From the NCBI RefSeq assembly GCF_001592825.1, contig NZ_LTZG01000001.1, positions 1,178,001-1,242,000 on the forward strand: a stretch of DNA of 64,000 bases. The letters are read 5' to 3'. The stretch is from Planococcus maritimus. GTDB taxonomy: Bacteria > Bacillota > Bacilli > Bacillales_A > Planococcaceae. Below, piece after piece: positions 31,040 to 39,200 of this stretch. The notes beneath the pieces were generated by a model, which ran no database searches, was not told the DNA's origin, and saw only the letters and a list, made by a program, of their open reading frames with translations. Each line of letters begins with the position of its first letter. The first letter of the stretch is position 1. The position numbers were made by a program, and so were the translations under genes.

Positions 31040-32631
31040 TATGCCACCTCCGTCGTTTTTTTCGGGATAAAGACGCTGAATATCGTCCCGTGTTGCGGCG
31101 TTGAGTCCACTTCAATCCAGCCATCCAAGTCTTCAACTGCTTGTTTGACGATGGCTAAACCATAGCCTCTATCCGCTTTCTCTAATTTCGTGGAGAAGCC
31201 TTGCTCGAAAAACCGATCGAGATTTCTGGTTTCGATCCCACGTCCACTGTCCTGAACTTCGATAACCAAATCGTTGCCGATGTCGGTAATAAAAAAAGAC
31301 ACTTCTTTCCTGTCACTCGACTCAACTTCTTCAATGGCATTGTCAATTAGATTTCCGACTATGTGAATGACTTTAGAAATATCCACGTGGTCAGGTAATT
31401 TGGCGAGTGAACTGTTTTCATCCACTGATAGCTCAACTTTCGCTTCGGAAGCTTTCCCCATTTTGCCGAGCAGAATCGCTTGGACTTTTTTATCCTCGAT
31501 ATGGTTCAGTGTATGCTTCGTCTGCTTTTCATGATGAGAGGTCTCTTGTTGAATCAGACGAACCGCTTCCTCAGTTTCTTCCAATTGCAACAGCCCGGAT
31601 ATGGCATACAACTTATTCGCGTATTCATGCGTTTGCGCCCTTAGGCTTTCTGAGTATTGACGGATTTCGGATAAGGTTTCCAGTACTTCCTGCACTTCCG
31701 TTTTTTCGCGGAATGTCGAAACCGCTCCGACTATTTCTCTATCTGCCCAAATTGGCTTTTGGTTGACAATAAAAACGGTCCCGCCAATCAGGATTTCTTT
31801 ATTCTTCCATGAATTCCCTGTCGTCAAGGTTTCGCCCATTCTCAGTTCCGGCAATATCTCATCGGACGGGGTGTGGAGAAAACTTTGGTCCATAGCAAGC
31901 ATCTTTTCTGCGGAGCTGTTCAATTCCGTTATGAGACCATCCTTATCTATGGCGATGACCCCTTCAATAATCGACGACAGCAAAGCTTCCCGGTCTTGGT
32001 ACAAGCGGGCAATTTCCCGGGGTTCAAGCCCCAGCGTGTCTTTTCTGATATTCCTCGCAAGCAAAATACTGCCCAAGACGCCGATGACGAGCGTCAATAG
32101 AGCCAGCGCCATGACGTCCATAATATTGCCGAAAATGATTGCTTCAATATCGTCAATCATATATCCTACCGAGACCACACCGATGATGCGCCCGTCTCCG
32201 TCATAGATCGGCGCTTTACCGCGCAGGCTTCTGCCGAGCGACCCGAACGCTTCAGATACATAAACCTTGCCTTCCTGGAGCGCACGTTCATTATCGCCGC
32301 CAACCATTTGTTTGCCGATCTTTTCGGAATCCGGATGCGAATACCGGATGCTCTCCCGATTGCCGATGACGATGAACTCGGCGCCCACTTGCTTGCGCAA
32401 ATACTCGGCGATCGGCTGGATTTGCAACGCCGGTTCCTCGTCATCCATCGCCTCGATGATCGTCGGCATGGCTGAAATGCCGATTGCCGTTTCCTGTGCC
32501 CGTTGGCCGATGTTCTCTTTGATTTCTGCGATCTCCTGATAGCTTAAAATCCCGCCAAAGACGACTGTTGTCAAAAGCACAAGAGAAGTCGTCAGTAGAA
32601 TAATTTTAGTTTGCAAGGATAATTTTTTCAT
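31039..32631 (-). CDS. CitA/DcuS-family sensor histidine kinase
   Basis: 530 residues, close to CitS of B. subtilis. Two transmembrane helices (about 10-30 and 173-192) enclose an extracytoplasmic PAS-like (sCache) domain with RYSHPDSEKIGK, the carboxylate-binding signature of CitA/DcuS sensors. A cytosolic PAS domain (about 210-315) follows, then a SpoB-type dimerisation helix with His335 in RAQTHEYANKL and a HATPase domain (NAIEEV, DSGRGI, GYGLAIV). It should sense external citrate or a related acid. GAGGACGGG precedes the ATG. Confidence 0.93.
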   Translation of the reverse strand: MKKLSLQTKIILLTTSLVLLTTVVFGGILSYQEIAEIKENIGQRAQETAIGISAMPTIIEAMDDEEPALQIQPIAEYLRKQVGAEFIVIGNRESIRYSHPDSEKIGKQMVGGDNERALQEGKVYVSEAFGSLGRSLRGKAPIYDGDGRIIGVVSVGYMIDDIEAIIFGNIMDVMALALLTLVIGVLGSILLARNIRKDTLGLEPREIARLYQDREALLSSIIEGVIAIDKDGLITELNSSAEKMLAMDQSFLHTPSDEILPELRMGETLTTGNSWKNKEILIGGTVFIVNQKPIWADREIVGAVSTFREKTEVQEVLETLSEIRQYSESLRAQTHEYANKLYAISGLLQLEETEEAVRLIQQETSHHEKQTKHTLNHIEDKKVQAILLGKMGKASEAKVELSVDENSSLAKLPDHVDISKVIHIVGNLIDNAIEEVESSDRKEVSFFITDIGNDLVIEVQDSGRGIETRNLDRFFEQGFSTKLEKADRGYGLAIVKQAVEDLDGWIEVDSTPQHGTIFSVFIPKKTTEVA

Positions 32632-32738
32632 GGCACCCGTCCTCTACATCGCCCATTTTTCATTAGCTGTAGTCTACCATATTCAGAAACGGACAAAAGA
32701 AAAATTATGAGAATTCTCCAAAATCATTTTATCTGCAT

Positions 32739-32775
32739 TAAAAAACCCTGTTCTCCAAAAGGGAAAAACAGGGCT
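32739..32775 (-). terminator. Terminator after the OsmC gene
   Basis: AAAACCCTGTT and AACAGGGCTT pair around a loop of about 13 nt; the T-run is on the reverse strand. Confidence 0.75.
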
Positions 32776-32780
32776 TCGCT

Positions 32781-33227
32781 TTATGCAATTGTAATATCGG
32801 CTTCCAGTTCAACGGCAACATTGCCTTTAATAGCGCGCGTAATCATGCAAGACGATTCCGCTTTTTCCGCGAGCTTTTGAGCAAGTTTGAGTTCCTTTTC
32901 GCCGGCTTCTGCCGATAAGACGACTTTCGGACGGTGAATGATTTTTTTATAAGTGATGACGCCATTTTCGACTTCCACGATGCCTTCCGACTCCATCGTC
33001 AGCGACGCTTTTGCCAGTTTGCTGCGCTCCATCATGGCGGCGAGCGTGATGATATAGCAGGTCGCTGCCGCACCGAGCAGCATTTCGTCCGGGTTCGTGC
33101 CGGCTCCAGGGCCGTCCATTTCAGGGGGGATCGAGATCTGTGTCTTTAAATTCCCCGTTTCGATCGTCCCGACGTCATTGCGGTTGCCGGGCCAGTCTGC
33201 TGTTAGATGAAAACTATGCATGGCCAT
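32781..33227 (-). CDS. OsmC-family peroxiredoxin-like protein, YmaD-like
   Basis: 148 residues with the OsmC/Ohr fold. The two expected Cys are seen: one in GAAATCYIITLAA (first active-site Cys, on the central helix) and one in AESSCMITRAIKG. The family reduces organic or fatty hydroperoxides with dithiol donors. I chose the ATG at 33227, since GAGGAGGG lies 7 nt upstream; the frame extends into the sugar kinase gene without a ribosome site. Gap of 17 bp to the kinase gene, so both are probably in one transcript. Confidence 0.9.
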   Translation of the reverse strand: MAMHSFHLTADWPGNRNDVGTIETGNLKTQISIPPEMDGPGAGTNPDEMLLGAAATCYIITLAAMMERSKLAKASLTMESEGIVEVENGVITYKKIIHRPKVVLSAEAGEKELKLAQKLAEKAESSCMITRAIKGNVAVELEADITIA

Positions 33228-33244
33228 TACTGCTCCCTCCTCTT

Positions 33245-34183
33245 CTATTCCCAATCTTCCATATCTTCGCTTCGGGGCATCGCCGTGATGGCTCCTGCCC
33301 GTGTTGCACAAAGCGCTCCCAGCTTATTGCCGAAGTCTGCACAAGCAACCAGTTGTTGCTGGGTTTTTGGCATGCCATTTAAATGGATATGGCGGATGAT
33401 GCCTGCCATAAACGCATCCCCCGCGCCCGTCGTATCGACAGGCTGGACCGGTACAACCGGCACATGAATCGTCTCATCTTGAAAGACTGCGTGCGTGCCG
33501 TGCTCGCCATCCGTGACGAAAACGACCGGAAGCCCGTAATCCTTCAGCCGTTCAATGCCCGCTTCCATTGAATCAGCTTCCATAAGAAATAATAATTCAT
33601 CCACCGTCAGTTTTAAAATATCTGCCTGCGGCAAGAATCGCAGGGCCGTCCGACGGCACAGCTCTTCACTTTCCCAGCGCAAAGGCCGAATGTTGACATC
33701 ATAGGAACAAATCACGCCGTGCGACTTGGCCAATTGCAAGGCTTGTGCCGTCGTTTTACGCGCTTCCGGATGAAATAAGGTCCCTGAGCAAAAATGGAAC
33801 AGGCTGGCCGATTCGAACGCTTCGCCCGCCAGTTCGTCGGCTGTTACTTGCAAATCCGGCGTCTCGTTATCATAGGATGCGAAGACGCGGTCGTTCGCTT
33901 CTGTTAAATGGATATACACTCCGCTAATACGTTTGGACGGCCGTTTAATCGAATACGTCAAATCGACACCTTCTGCCTGGAGGGCCCGGCGGAAAAATGA
34001 CGAAGTTTCATCGTCACCCGTGATGGTGATAAATGCCGATGGAACCCCGAGACGGCTGACGCCAGCCGAAACGTTGACGGTAGCGCCTCCGAGATACAAA
34101 TCAAACAAATCGTTATCTTTGGTCGTAGCGATATAGTCGACAAACGCGTCACCGTAAATCAGGACGTGCCTGTTAGCTTCCAT
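33245..34183 (-). CDS. PfkB-family carbohydrate kinase
   Basis: 312 residues of the ribokinase/PfkB fold. The N-terminal glycine-rich region (YLGGATVNVSAGVSRLG) and the C-terminal signature DTTGAGDAFMAGI with the catalytic Asp are clear. It phosphorylates a sugar or nucleoside with ATP; fructokinase is the most usual role for this subgroup, but the substrate cannot be fixed. GAAGGGGAG precedes the ATG. No sugar transporter is nearby; the OsmC gene follows in the same direction. Confidence 0.9.
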   Translation of the reverse strand: MEANRHVLIYGDAFVDYIATTKDNDLFDLYLGGATVNVSAGVSRLGVPSAFITITGDDETSSFFRRALQAEGVDLTYSIKRPSKRISGVYIHLTEANDRVFASYDNETPDLQVTADELAGEAFESASLFHFCSGTLFHPEARKTTAQALQLAKSHGVICSYDVNIRPLRWESEELCRRTALRFLPQADILKLTVDELLFLMEADSMEAGIERLKDYGLPVVFVTDGEHGTHAVFQDETIHVPVVPVQPVDTTGAGDAFMAGIIRHIHLNGMPKTQQQLVACADFGNKLGALCATRAGAITAMPRSEDMEDWE

Positions 34184-34327
34184 AATCTTCTCCCCTTCTT
34201 CAAAGAACCTTCACTCGCTGCTTTTCTGTCAGCAGTTTGTTAAATTCACTTTCCTTATTATTTCAACAGAAAACGGGCAGGGCAAGAAAAAAGATTAAAA
34301 AGCTTTCCGGCGTGCGTTTTTTCGCGC

Positions 34328-34361
34328 AAAAAAGCCGGAGAAACTTGTTCCTCCGGCGGGT
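34328..34361 (-). terminator. Terminator of metNPQ
   Basis: GCCGGAG and CTCCGGC arms around AAACTTGTTC; on the reverse strand TTTTTT follows, just past metQ. Confidence 0.8.
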
Positions 34362-34369
34362 TTATCCTT

Positions 34370-35197
34370 TTATTCAGCCATCCACTCTGGCTTGCCGAAG
34401 CCGACAAACTCTTCATCGATGACCGCTTCAAATTCTTCTGACTCGACGATTTCGATTAGATCCGCTGCCAATTCGCTGTCTTCATTGTCTGCTGACACCG
34501 CTACGACATTGCGGTACTGGTCAGGCATGTTCTCAAGCGCCAACGCATCTAGCAAGTCCATGTCTGCTGCGAGTGCGAAGTTGCCAGGAACGGCGGATAA
34601 GTCTGTGCCTTCCACTGCACGCGGCAATTGCCCTGCTTCAATTGGCTGAAATACTAGGTTCTTCGGATTTTCCGTCACATCGCGCTCCGATACTTTGAGC
34701 ACTTCCGCCTCAGGGTCCAGTTCAACCAAGCCCTGATCTTGCAGAATCAATAATGCCCGTGCACCGTTTACGGGATCATTCGGAATCGCGATAGTCGCGC
34801 CTTCTTGTATCCCATCTATTGAATCGAACTCATTCGAATAGAGGCCCATCGGAGCAGTCGGGACTGTGATTAATGCACTTAAATCCATGTTGTTTTCAGT
34901 TTCGAAGTTCTCTAGATAAACCGTGTGCTGAAACAAATTGGCGTCAATTTCTCCATTGTTCAATGCGTTGTTCGGCTGGATATAATCGCTGAATTCGATG
35001 GTCTCTACCGTATAGCCTTTTTCTTCAAGTGCCGGCACAATCGCTTTGTTCAGCATATCGCTGTAAGGGCCAGCTGTCGCACCTAGTTTGATATCTTTCG
35101 ACGCTTCGCCGCCTTCTGTTGCTGTATCTGCTTCTTCTCCGCCACACGCCGCTAATGCTAATGCGCTCGCTGCTAAAATCCATGTAAGTTTTTTCAT
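34370..35197 (-). CDS. metQ: Methionine ABC transporter substrate-binding lipoprotein MetQ
   Basis: 275 residues with lipobox LALAAC (Cys18) and the NlpA/MetQ fold: LGATAGPYSDML at the start of the mature part, NNGEIDANLFQH in the middle and VVAVSADNEDSE later. It binds methionine (D- or L-, or sulfoxides) at the cell surface for MetNP. Gap of 12 bp to the permease gene. The operon is behind a SAM-I riboswitch, which confirms the methionine link. Confidence 0.95.
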   Translation of the reverse strand: MKKLTWILAASALALAACGGEEADTATEGGEASKDIKLGATAGPYSDMLNKAIVPALEEKGYTVETIEFSDYIQPNNALNNGEIDANLFQHTVYLENFETENNMDLSALITVPTAPMGLYSNEFDSIDGIQEGATIAIPNDPVNGARALLILQDQGLVELDPEAEVLKVSERDVTENPKNLVFQPIEAGQLPRAVEGTDLSAVPGNFALAADMDLLDALALENMPDQYRNVVAVSADNEDSELAADLIEIVESEEFEAVIDEEFVGFGKPEWMAE

Positions 35198-35209
35198 GTC
35201 TTTCTCTCC

Positions 35210-35884
35210 TTATCGTTTATCCAGTTTTTTGGCTGTAAAGTCGCCGGCTTGTTGAATCAATTGAACGAGCACAATTAGAATGACGACTGTCACAATCATG
35301 ATCGTATTATCGTAGCGGTAATAGCCAAAGCGGATGGCTAAATCGCCGATGCCGCCTCCACCAACCACGCCCGCCATCGCGGAATAAGCGATGAGGCTGA
35401 TAACAGTTAGTGTGATACCTTGGATCAAACTCGCTTTCGCTTCTGGCAACAGGACGTCTTTGATGATCATCCATGGCGTGGCACCGACAGCGATTGCCGC
35501 TTCGATGACGCCTTTATCGATATCCCGCAGCGCCGTTTCCACAATGCGGGCGAAAAACGGAATCGCTGCAACTGACAAGGAAACACTTGCTGCAACTGGC
35601 CCGATCGTCGTACCAGTAAGGAATTGCGTTAATGGAATAAGTGCTACCAGCAAGATGATAAATGGAATGGAGCGAACAATATTGACGATAAATCCAACGA
35701 CCGAATTGACCGGACGATTCTCCCAAAACAAGCCACGGTCTGTGACAAATAGCAAAATGCCGAGCGGCAAGCCGATGATCAATGCCACGGCCAATGAAAT
35801 GCCGATCATGATCAGCGTTTGATAAAACGCCACTTGGATCTCCGGCCACAAATCAATAATTCTTTCCCATTCAATTCCCATCAT
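35210..35884 (-). CDS. metP: Methionine ABC transporter permease MetP (MetI)
   Basis: 224 residues with five or six transmembrane helices and the EAA loop of MetI-type permeases (EAAIAVGATPWMIIKDVLLPEA). It forms the membrane channel for methionine. Translation starts inside the metN end (14-bp overlap): the ATG at 35884 follows GGAGGTGA, which itself is part of the metN reading frame. A second ATG comes directly after. The overlap ties its translation to metN. Confidence 0.95.
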   Translation of the reverse strand: MMGIEWERIIDLWPEIQVAFYQTLIMIGISLAVALIIGLPLGILLFVTDRGLFWENRPVNSVVGFIVNIVRSIPFIILLVALIPLTQFLTGTTIGPVAASVSLSVAAIPFFARIVETALRDIDKGVIEAAIAVGATPWMIIKDVLLPEAKASLIQGITLTVISLIAYSAMAGVVGGGGIGDLAIRFGYYRYDNTIMIVTVVILIVLVQLIQQAGDFTAKKLDKR

Positions 35885-36884
35885 TCATCACCTCCACAAT
35901 TGCATCACGCTGTTCTAGATAAGTAATTGCCTGGCTTACTTCTGTTTGGCCGCCTTTTAGTTCCATCACAAAAATTCCAAGCGGCAGTTCTTGTATGTAT
36001 TCGATCGCACCGTGCAGGAAATTGCCTTTGACCGGATAGCTTTGCAGCATGTCCGAAATAATCCCTTCCCCGGCGACTTCACCTTTGAACAATACTTTGA
36101 CAATCGTGCCGTCGCAGCGTGCAAGAATTTCTTCCGGCACATTAAATGACACGACGCTCGAGATAAATTCTTTTGTCAAAGCCGTTTTCGGATCGGCAAA
36201 AATATCGTAGACACGCCCTTCTTCAATGACGCGCCCTCCCTGCATGACCGCCATCCGGTCGCAGATTTCCTTGACCACGTTCATTTCGTGAGTGATCAGC
36301 ACAATTGTGATATTGAGCTTGCGGTTGATGTCTTTCAATAAACGCAAAATCGATAAAGTTGTATTCGGGTCAAGCGCAGAAGTCGCCTCATCGCATAACA
36401 GCACAGCCGGCTCATTGGCAAGAGCCCGGGCGATGCCGACGCGTTGCTTTTGTCCGCCACTGAGCTGCGCCGGGTAGACATCGCGTTTGTCTGACAAGCC
36501 GACCATGTCGAGCAGTTCGTCGACGCGCGTGCCGATGTTTTTGCTTGGCGTACCCGCTGCGCGAAGAGCGAAGGAAATGTTTTCCGCGACTGTCTTTTGG
36601 CTGATGAGATAGAAATGCTGGAAGATCATGCCGATTTTCAGGCGCGCTTTGCGCAATTCATCGCCTTTCAACTTTGTTAAATCCTGCCCCCCCACTTTTA
36701 CGGTCCCCGATGTCGGGCGTTCTAACAGATTGATGCAGCGGATAAGGGAACTTTTGCCGGCTCCGGAATAACCGACGATGCCGAAAATCTCACCTGTTTT
36801 CACTTCTAAGCTGACATCATCGACGCCTTTCACCGTGCCGTGTTTGGTTTGATAGGTTTTGCTTAATTGTTCGATCTGAATCAT
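35871..36884 (-). CDS. metN: Methionine ABC transporter ATP-binding protein MetN
   Basis: 337 residues. Walker A GYSGAGKS is at about 38-45, the signature [16 protein letters not shown] and Walker B LLCDEATSALD follow, and the C-terminal NIL domain (about 265-337) is the regulatory, methionine-sensing part typical of MetN. It powers methionine import. I chose the ATG at 36884, with GGAGGAG 8 nt upstream; a longer ORF runs into the riboswitch terminator and is not used. First gene of metNPQ. Confidence 0.95.
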   Translation of the reverse strand: MIQIEQLSKTYQTKHGTVKGVDDVSLEVKTGEIFGIVGYSGAGKSSLIRCINLLERPTSGTVKVGGQDLTKLKGDELRKARLKIGMIFQHFYLISQKTVAENISFALRAAGTPSKNIGTRVDELLDMVGLSDKRDVYPAQLSGGQKQRVGIARALANEPAVLLCDEATSALDPNTTLSILRLLKDINRKLNITIVLITHEMNVVKEICDRMAVMQGGRVIEEGRVYDIFADPKTALTKEFISSVVSFNVPEEILARCDGTIVKVLFKGEVAGEGIISDMLQSYPVKGNFLHGAIEYIQELPLGIFVMELKGGQTEVSQAITYLEQRDAIVEVMNDGN

Positions 36885-36904
36885 GCTGTCCACTCCTCCA
36901 GGCA

Positions 36905-37066
36905 AATAAAAAACGTCTCTTTTTTTTATCAAAAAAGAGACGTCGAAAATGAAAATTCCGACTTATCTTTCAGAATGGCATCCATTCTGCAGGACTTGGC
37001 ACCTTCCCACTATATGGGGGTTGCCGGACGTCATAGGGCCTTACCCTCGGTCTCTCTTGATAAGCG
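36905..37066 (-). promoter_or_regulatory. SAM-I (S-box) riboswitch with terminator, controlling metNPQ
   Basis: On the reverse strand the aptamer opens with CTTATCAAGAGAG (from 37066) and closes with GAAAGATAAG (near 36961), forming P1. Between them the core elements GGCCCTATGACGTCCGGCAA and GGTGCCAAGTCC match the S-box consensus. A terminator follows (GACGTCTC and GAGACGT arms, 36907-36943, then TTTTTT). When SAM is bound, transcription should stop before metN. Established class, high sequence match. Confidence 0.95.
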
Positions 37067-37086
37067 TGCGTATTTGGTTGTTTTCC

Positions 37087-37116
37087 ATACTACCTGCCGG
37101 GGAGTAGGATTGTCAA
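37087..37116 (-). promoter_or_regulatory. Sigma-A promoter of the metNPQ riboswitch transcript
   Basis: On the reverse strand TTGACA (37111-37116) and TAGTAT (37087-37092) are 18 bp apart. The -35 box overlaps the stop codon of mtnU. Confidence 0.6.
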
Positions 37117-37907
37117 TGCGCTTTTTCAAACTTTTTGTATAACTCGACGCGCCGGTCGTCGAATACCGGGATGCGTCCTCTTACTTCATCGACTTCCGAC
37201 AGGTCGATCTCGGTATAGCCGATGCCTTCATCTTGGGCCATATCCATACGCACTTCACCCCATGGCGCAATGACCATCGAATGGCCGCCGAACTCATTTT
37301 TCGGATCGCTGCCGATACGGTTTACAGCGATGATGAAGCATTGGTTTTCAATTGCGCGTGCTTGCAGCAGGGTCCGCCAATGGTCGATGCGCGCTGCTGG
37401 CCATTCAGCCGGCACAAAAATTGCCTTCGCTCCGTTCAACGCTTGCGCGCGCAGCCATTCCGGAAAACGGATGTCGTAACAGATAACCCCGCCATAGGTT
37501 TCGCCATCGAGCTTAAATGTGCCGAGCGATTCGCCTTCCTCAAGATGGATATGTTCATCCATCAAGCCAAAGCGATGCGCTTTATCGTATTCCGAGACGA
37601 GTTCTCCAGTCGAATCGGCTACATACATCGTGTTGTAAAAACCGTCGTCTTTCTTTGTCGAGACCGAACCTCCGACGACATGGACACCACGGTCTTTTGC
37701 GAATTTGCGCAAAAACTCCACTGTCCGGCTGTTGCCATCCGCAAGCTCCTCAAGCTGTGTTAATGCATAGCCGGTATTCCACATTTCAGGCAGCACAATG
37801 ATTTCTGCTCCATTTTCTGCCGCTTCTTCCAAATAATTTTTCACCCGCTGAAAATTCGTTTCCGGGTCGCCAAACGCGATATCCATCTGTACACAAGCGA
37901 TCTTCAT
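37113..37907 (-). CDS. mtnU: Carbon-nitrogen hydrolase, MtnU/omega-amidase-like
   Basis: 264 residues of the nitrilase superfamily. The catalytic Glu41 (LPEMWNTGY), Lys109 (EYDKAHRF) and Cys143 (VICYDIRFPE) are all present. By family it acts as an omega-amidase on alpha-ketoglutaramate or alpha-ketosuccinamate, the side product of glutamine-dependent transamination in methionine salvage; B. subtilis MtnU (YkrU) lies next to mtnE. That same pairing is seen here with the divergent aminotransferase gene 85 bp away. Its 3' end carries the -35 box of the met promoter. Confidence 0.88.
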   Translation of the reverse strand: MKIACVQMDIAFGDPETNFQRVKNYLEEAAENGAEIIVLPEMWNTGYALTQLEELADGNSRTVEFLRKFAKDRGVHVVGGSVSTKKDDGFYNTMYVADSTGELVSEYDKAHRFGLMDEHIHLEEGESLGTFKLDGETYGGVICYDIRFPEWLRAQALNGAKAIFVPAEWPAARIDHWRTLLQARAIENQCFIIAVNRIGSDPKNEFGGHSMVIAPWGEVRMDMAQDEGIGYTEIDLSEVDEVRGRIPVFDDRRVELYKKFEKAH

Positions 37908-37926
37908 GTTTTCTCCCCCTGTAGAC

Positions 37927-37941
37927 AGTTTAGATTAAACT
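37927..37941. promoter_or_regulatory. Inverted repeat between mtnU and mtnE
   Basis: AGTTTA and TAAACT arms around GAT lie in the 85-bp divergent region. Possible operator or chance. Confidence 0.25.
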
Positions 37942-37992
37942 CTATAAGATTTGAGGTAGATGTGCAATTATTTAGAAAACAAGGAGGATTCC

Positions 37993-39162
37993 ATGGACTT
38001 TTCAAATCGCTTACACAATCTTCCAGATCAATTTTTCGCGACACTTGTGGCGAAAGCTTCAAAAGCGATCGAAGAAGGGCGCGACGTCATCAATCTGGGC
38101 CAGGGAAATCCTGACCAGCCGACACCGCCACATATCGTCAAGGCTATGCAAGAGGCAGTCGCTGATCCCAAAACACACCGTTATTCACCATTTCGGGGAC
38201 TCGGTACATTACGTCAGGCTGCTGCGGATTTCTATAAACGGGAATACGATGTCGACATCGATCCGGACTTAGAAGTTGCTATTCTGTCGGGGACGAAAAT
38301 CGGCTTTGTCGAATTGCCAATTGCCCTTCTGAACCCTGGCGATTCGCTCTTACTGCCTGATCCGGGCTATCCGGATTATCTATCTGGCGCCCCGCTTGCT
38401 GATATCACACTCGATTTAATGGAGCTCGAGCAGGCCAATGGCTATCTACCCAACTATAACGATGTGTCAGAGTCGGTTCGGCAGCGCGCCAAACTGCTGT
38501 ATTTGAACTACCCAAACAACCCGACCGGTGCTACTGCCGATCAGGCGTTTTTTGACGAGACCATTGAGTTCGCCAAACAGAACGACATTGCCGTCGTGCA
38601 TGACTTTGCCTACGGAGCTATCGGTTTCGAAGGCCAAAAACCGGTGAGCTTCTTGCAATCTGAAGGAGCCAAAGATGTCGGCATTGAAATGTATACTTTA
38701 TCGAAAACCTATAATATGGCAGGCTGGCGCATCGGTTTTGCAGTCGGCAATTCCAAAATGATCGAAGCCTTGAATTTAATCCAAGATCATTTATTTGCAG
38801 GCATCTTCCCAGCGGTCCAACTCGCTGCGGCTGAAGCACTGAGCGCAAGCCAAGCATGCGTTGACGATTTGGTTGCGTTGTATGAAAAAAGGCGCCACGT
38901 GTTGGTCGGCGAATGCCGTCGGATCGGCTGGAATGTCGAGGCACCCAAGGGCTCGTTCTTTGCCTGGCTGCCGGTTCCAGAAGGCTTCACAAGCGTTGAG
39001 TTTTCCGACTACTTGCTCGATCAAGCGGATATCGCCGTCGCGGCAGGAAGCGGATTTGGCTCTGCGGGCGAAGGCTTCGTCCGTGTCGGCTTATTGGTAG
39101 ACGAACAGCGCATCAAAGAAGCGATTCAACGCATCGAAAAATTGGGCATTTTCACTAAGTAA
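37993..39162 (+). CDS. mtnE: Aminotransferase class I, methionine-salvage MtnE-like
   Basis: 389 residues of fold-type I PLP enzymes. GQGNPDQPTP near the start, NYPNNPTGA in the middle and the PLP-binding Lys238 in YTLSKTYNMAGWRIGF are clear, as is the later Arg in VRVGLL. By similarity and its place beside mtnU, it should transaminate 2-keto-4-methylthiobutyrate to methionine. I chose the ATG at 37993, after AAGGAGG; the frame is open 11 codons further. No S-box precedes it, unlike metNPQ. Confidence 0.9.
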   Translation: MDFSNRLHNLPDQFFATLVAKASKAIEEGRDVINLGQGNPDQPTPPHIVKAMQEAVADPKTHRYSPFRGLGTLRQAAADFYKREYDVDIDPDLEVAILSGTKIGFVELPIALLNPGDSLLLPDPGYPDYLSGAPLADITLDLMELEQANGYLPNYNDVSESVRQRAKLLYLNYPNNPTGATADQAFFDETIEFAKQNDIAVVHDFAYGAIGFEGQKPVSFLQSEGAKDVGIEMYTLSKTYNMAGWRIGFAVGNSKMIEALNLIQDHLFAGIFPAVQLAAAEALSASQACVDDLVALYEKRRHVLVGECRRIGWNVEAPKGSFFAWLPVPEGFTSVEFSDYLLDQADIAVAAGSGFGSAGEGFVRVGLLVDEQRIKEAIQRIEKLGIFTK

Positions 39163-39168
39163 GCAAAA

Positions 39169-39200
39169 TAAAAAAGAAGGCGCAATGCCTTCTTTTTTTA
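39169..39200. terminator. Bidirectional terminator between mtnE and the phosphatase gene
   Basis: AAAAAAGAAGGC and GCCTTCTTTTTTT around GCAAT, with T-runs on both strands. Confidence 0.85.
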
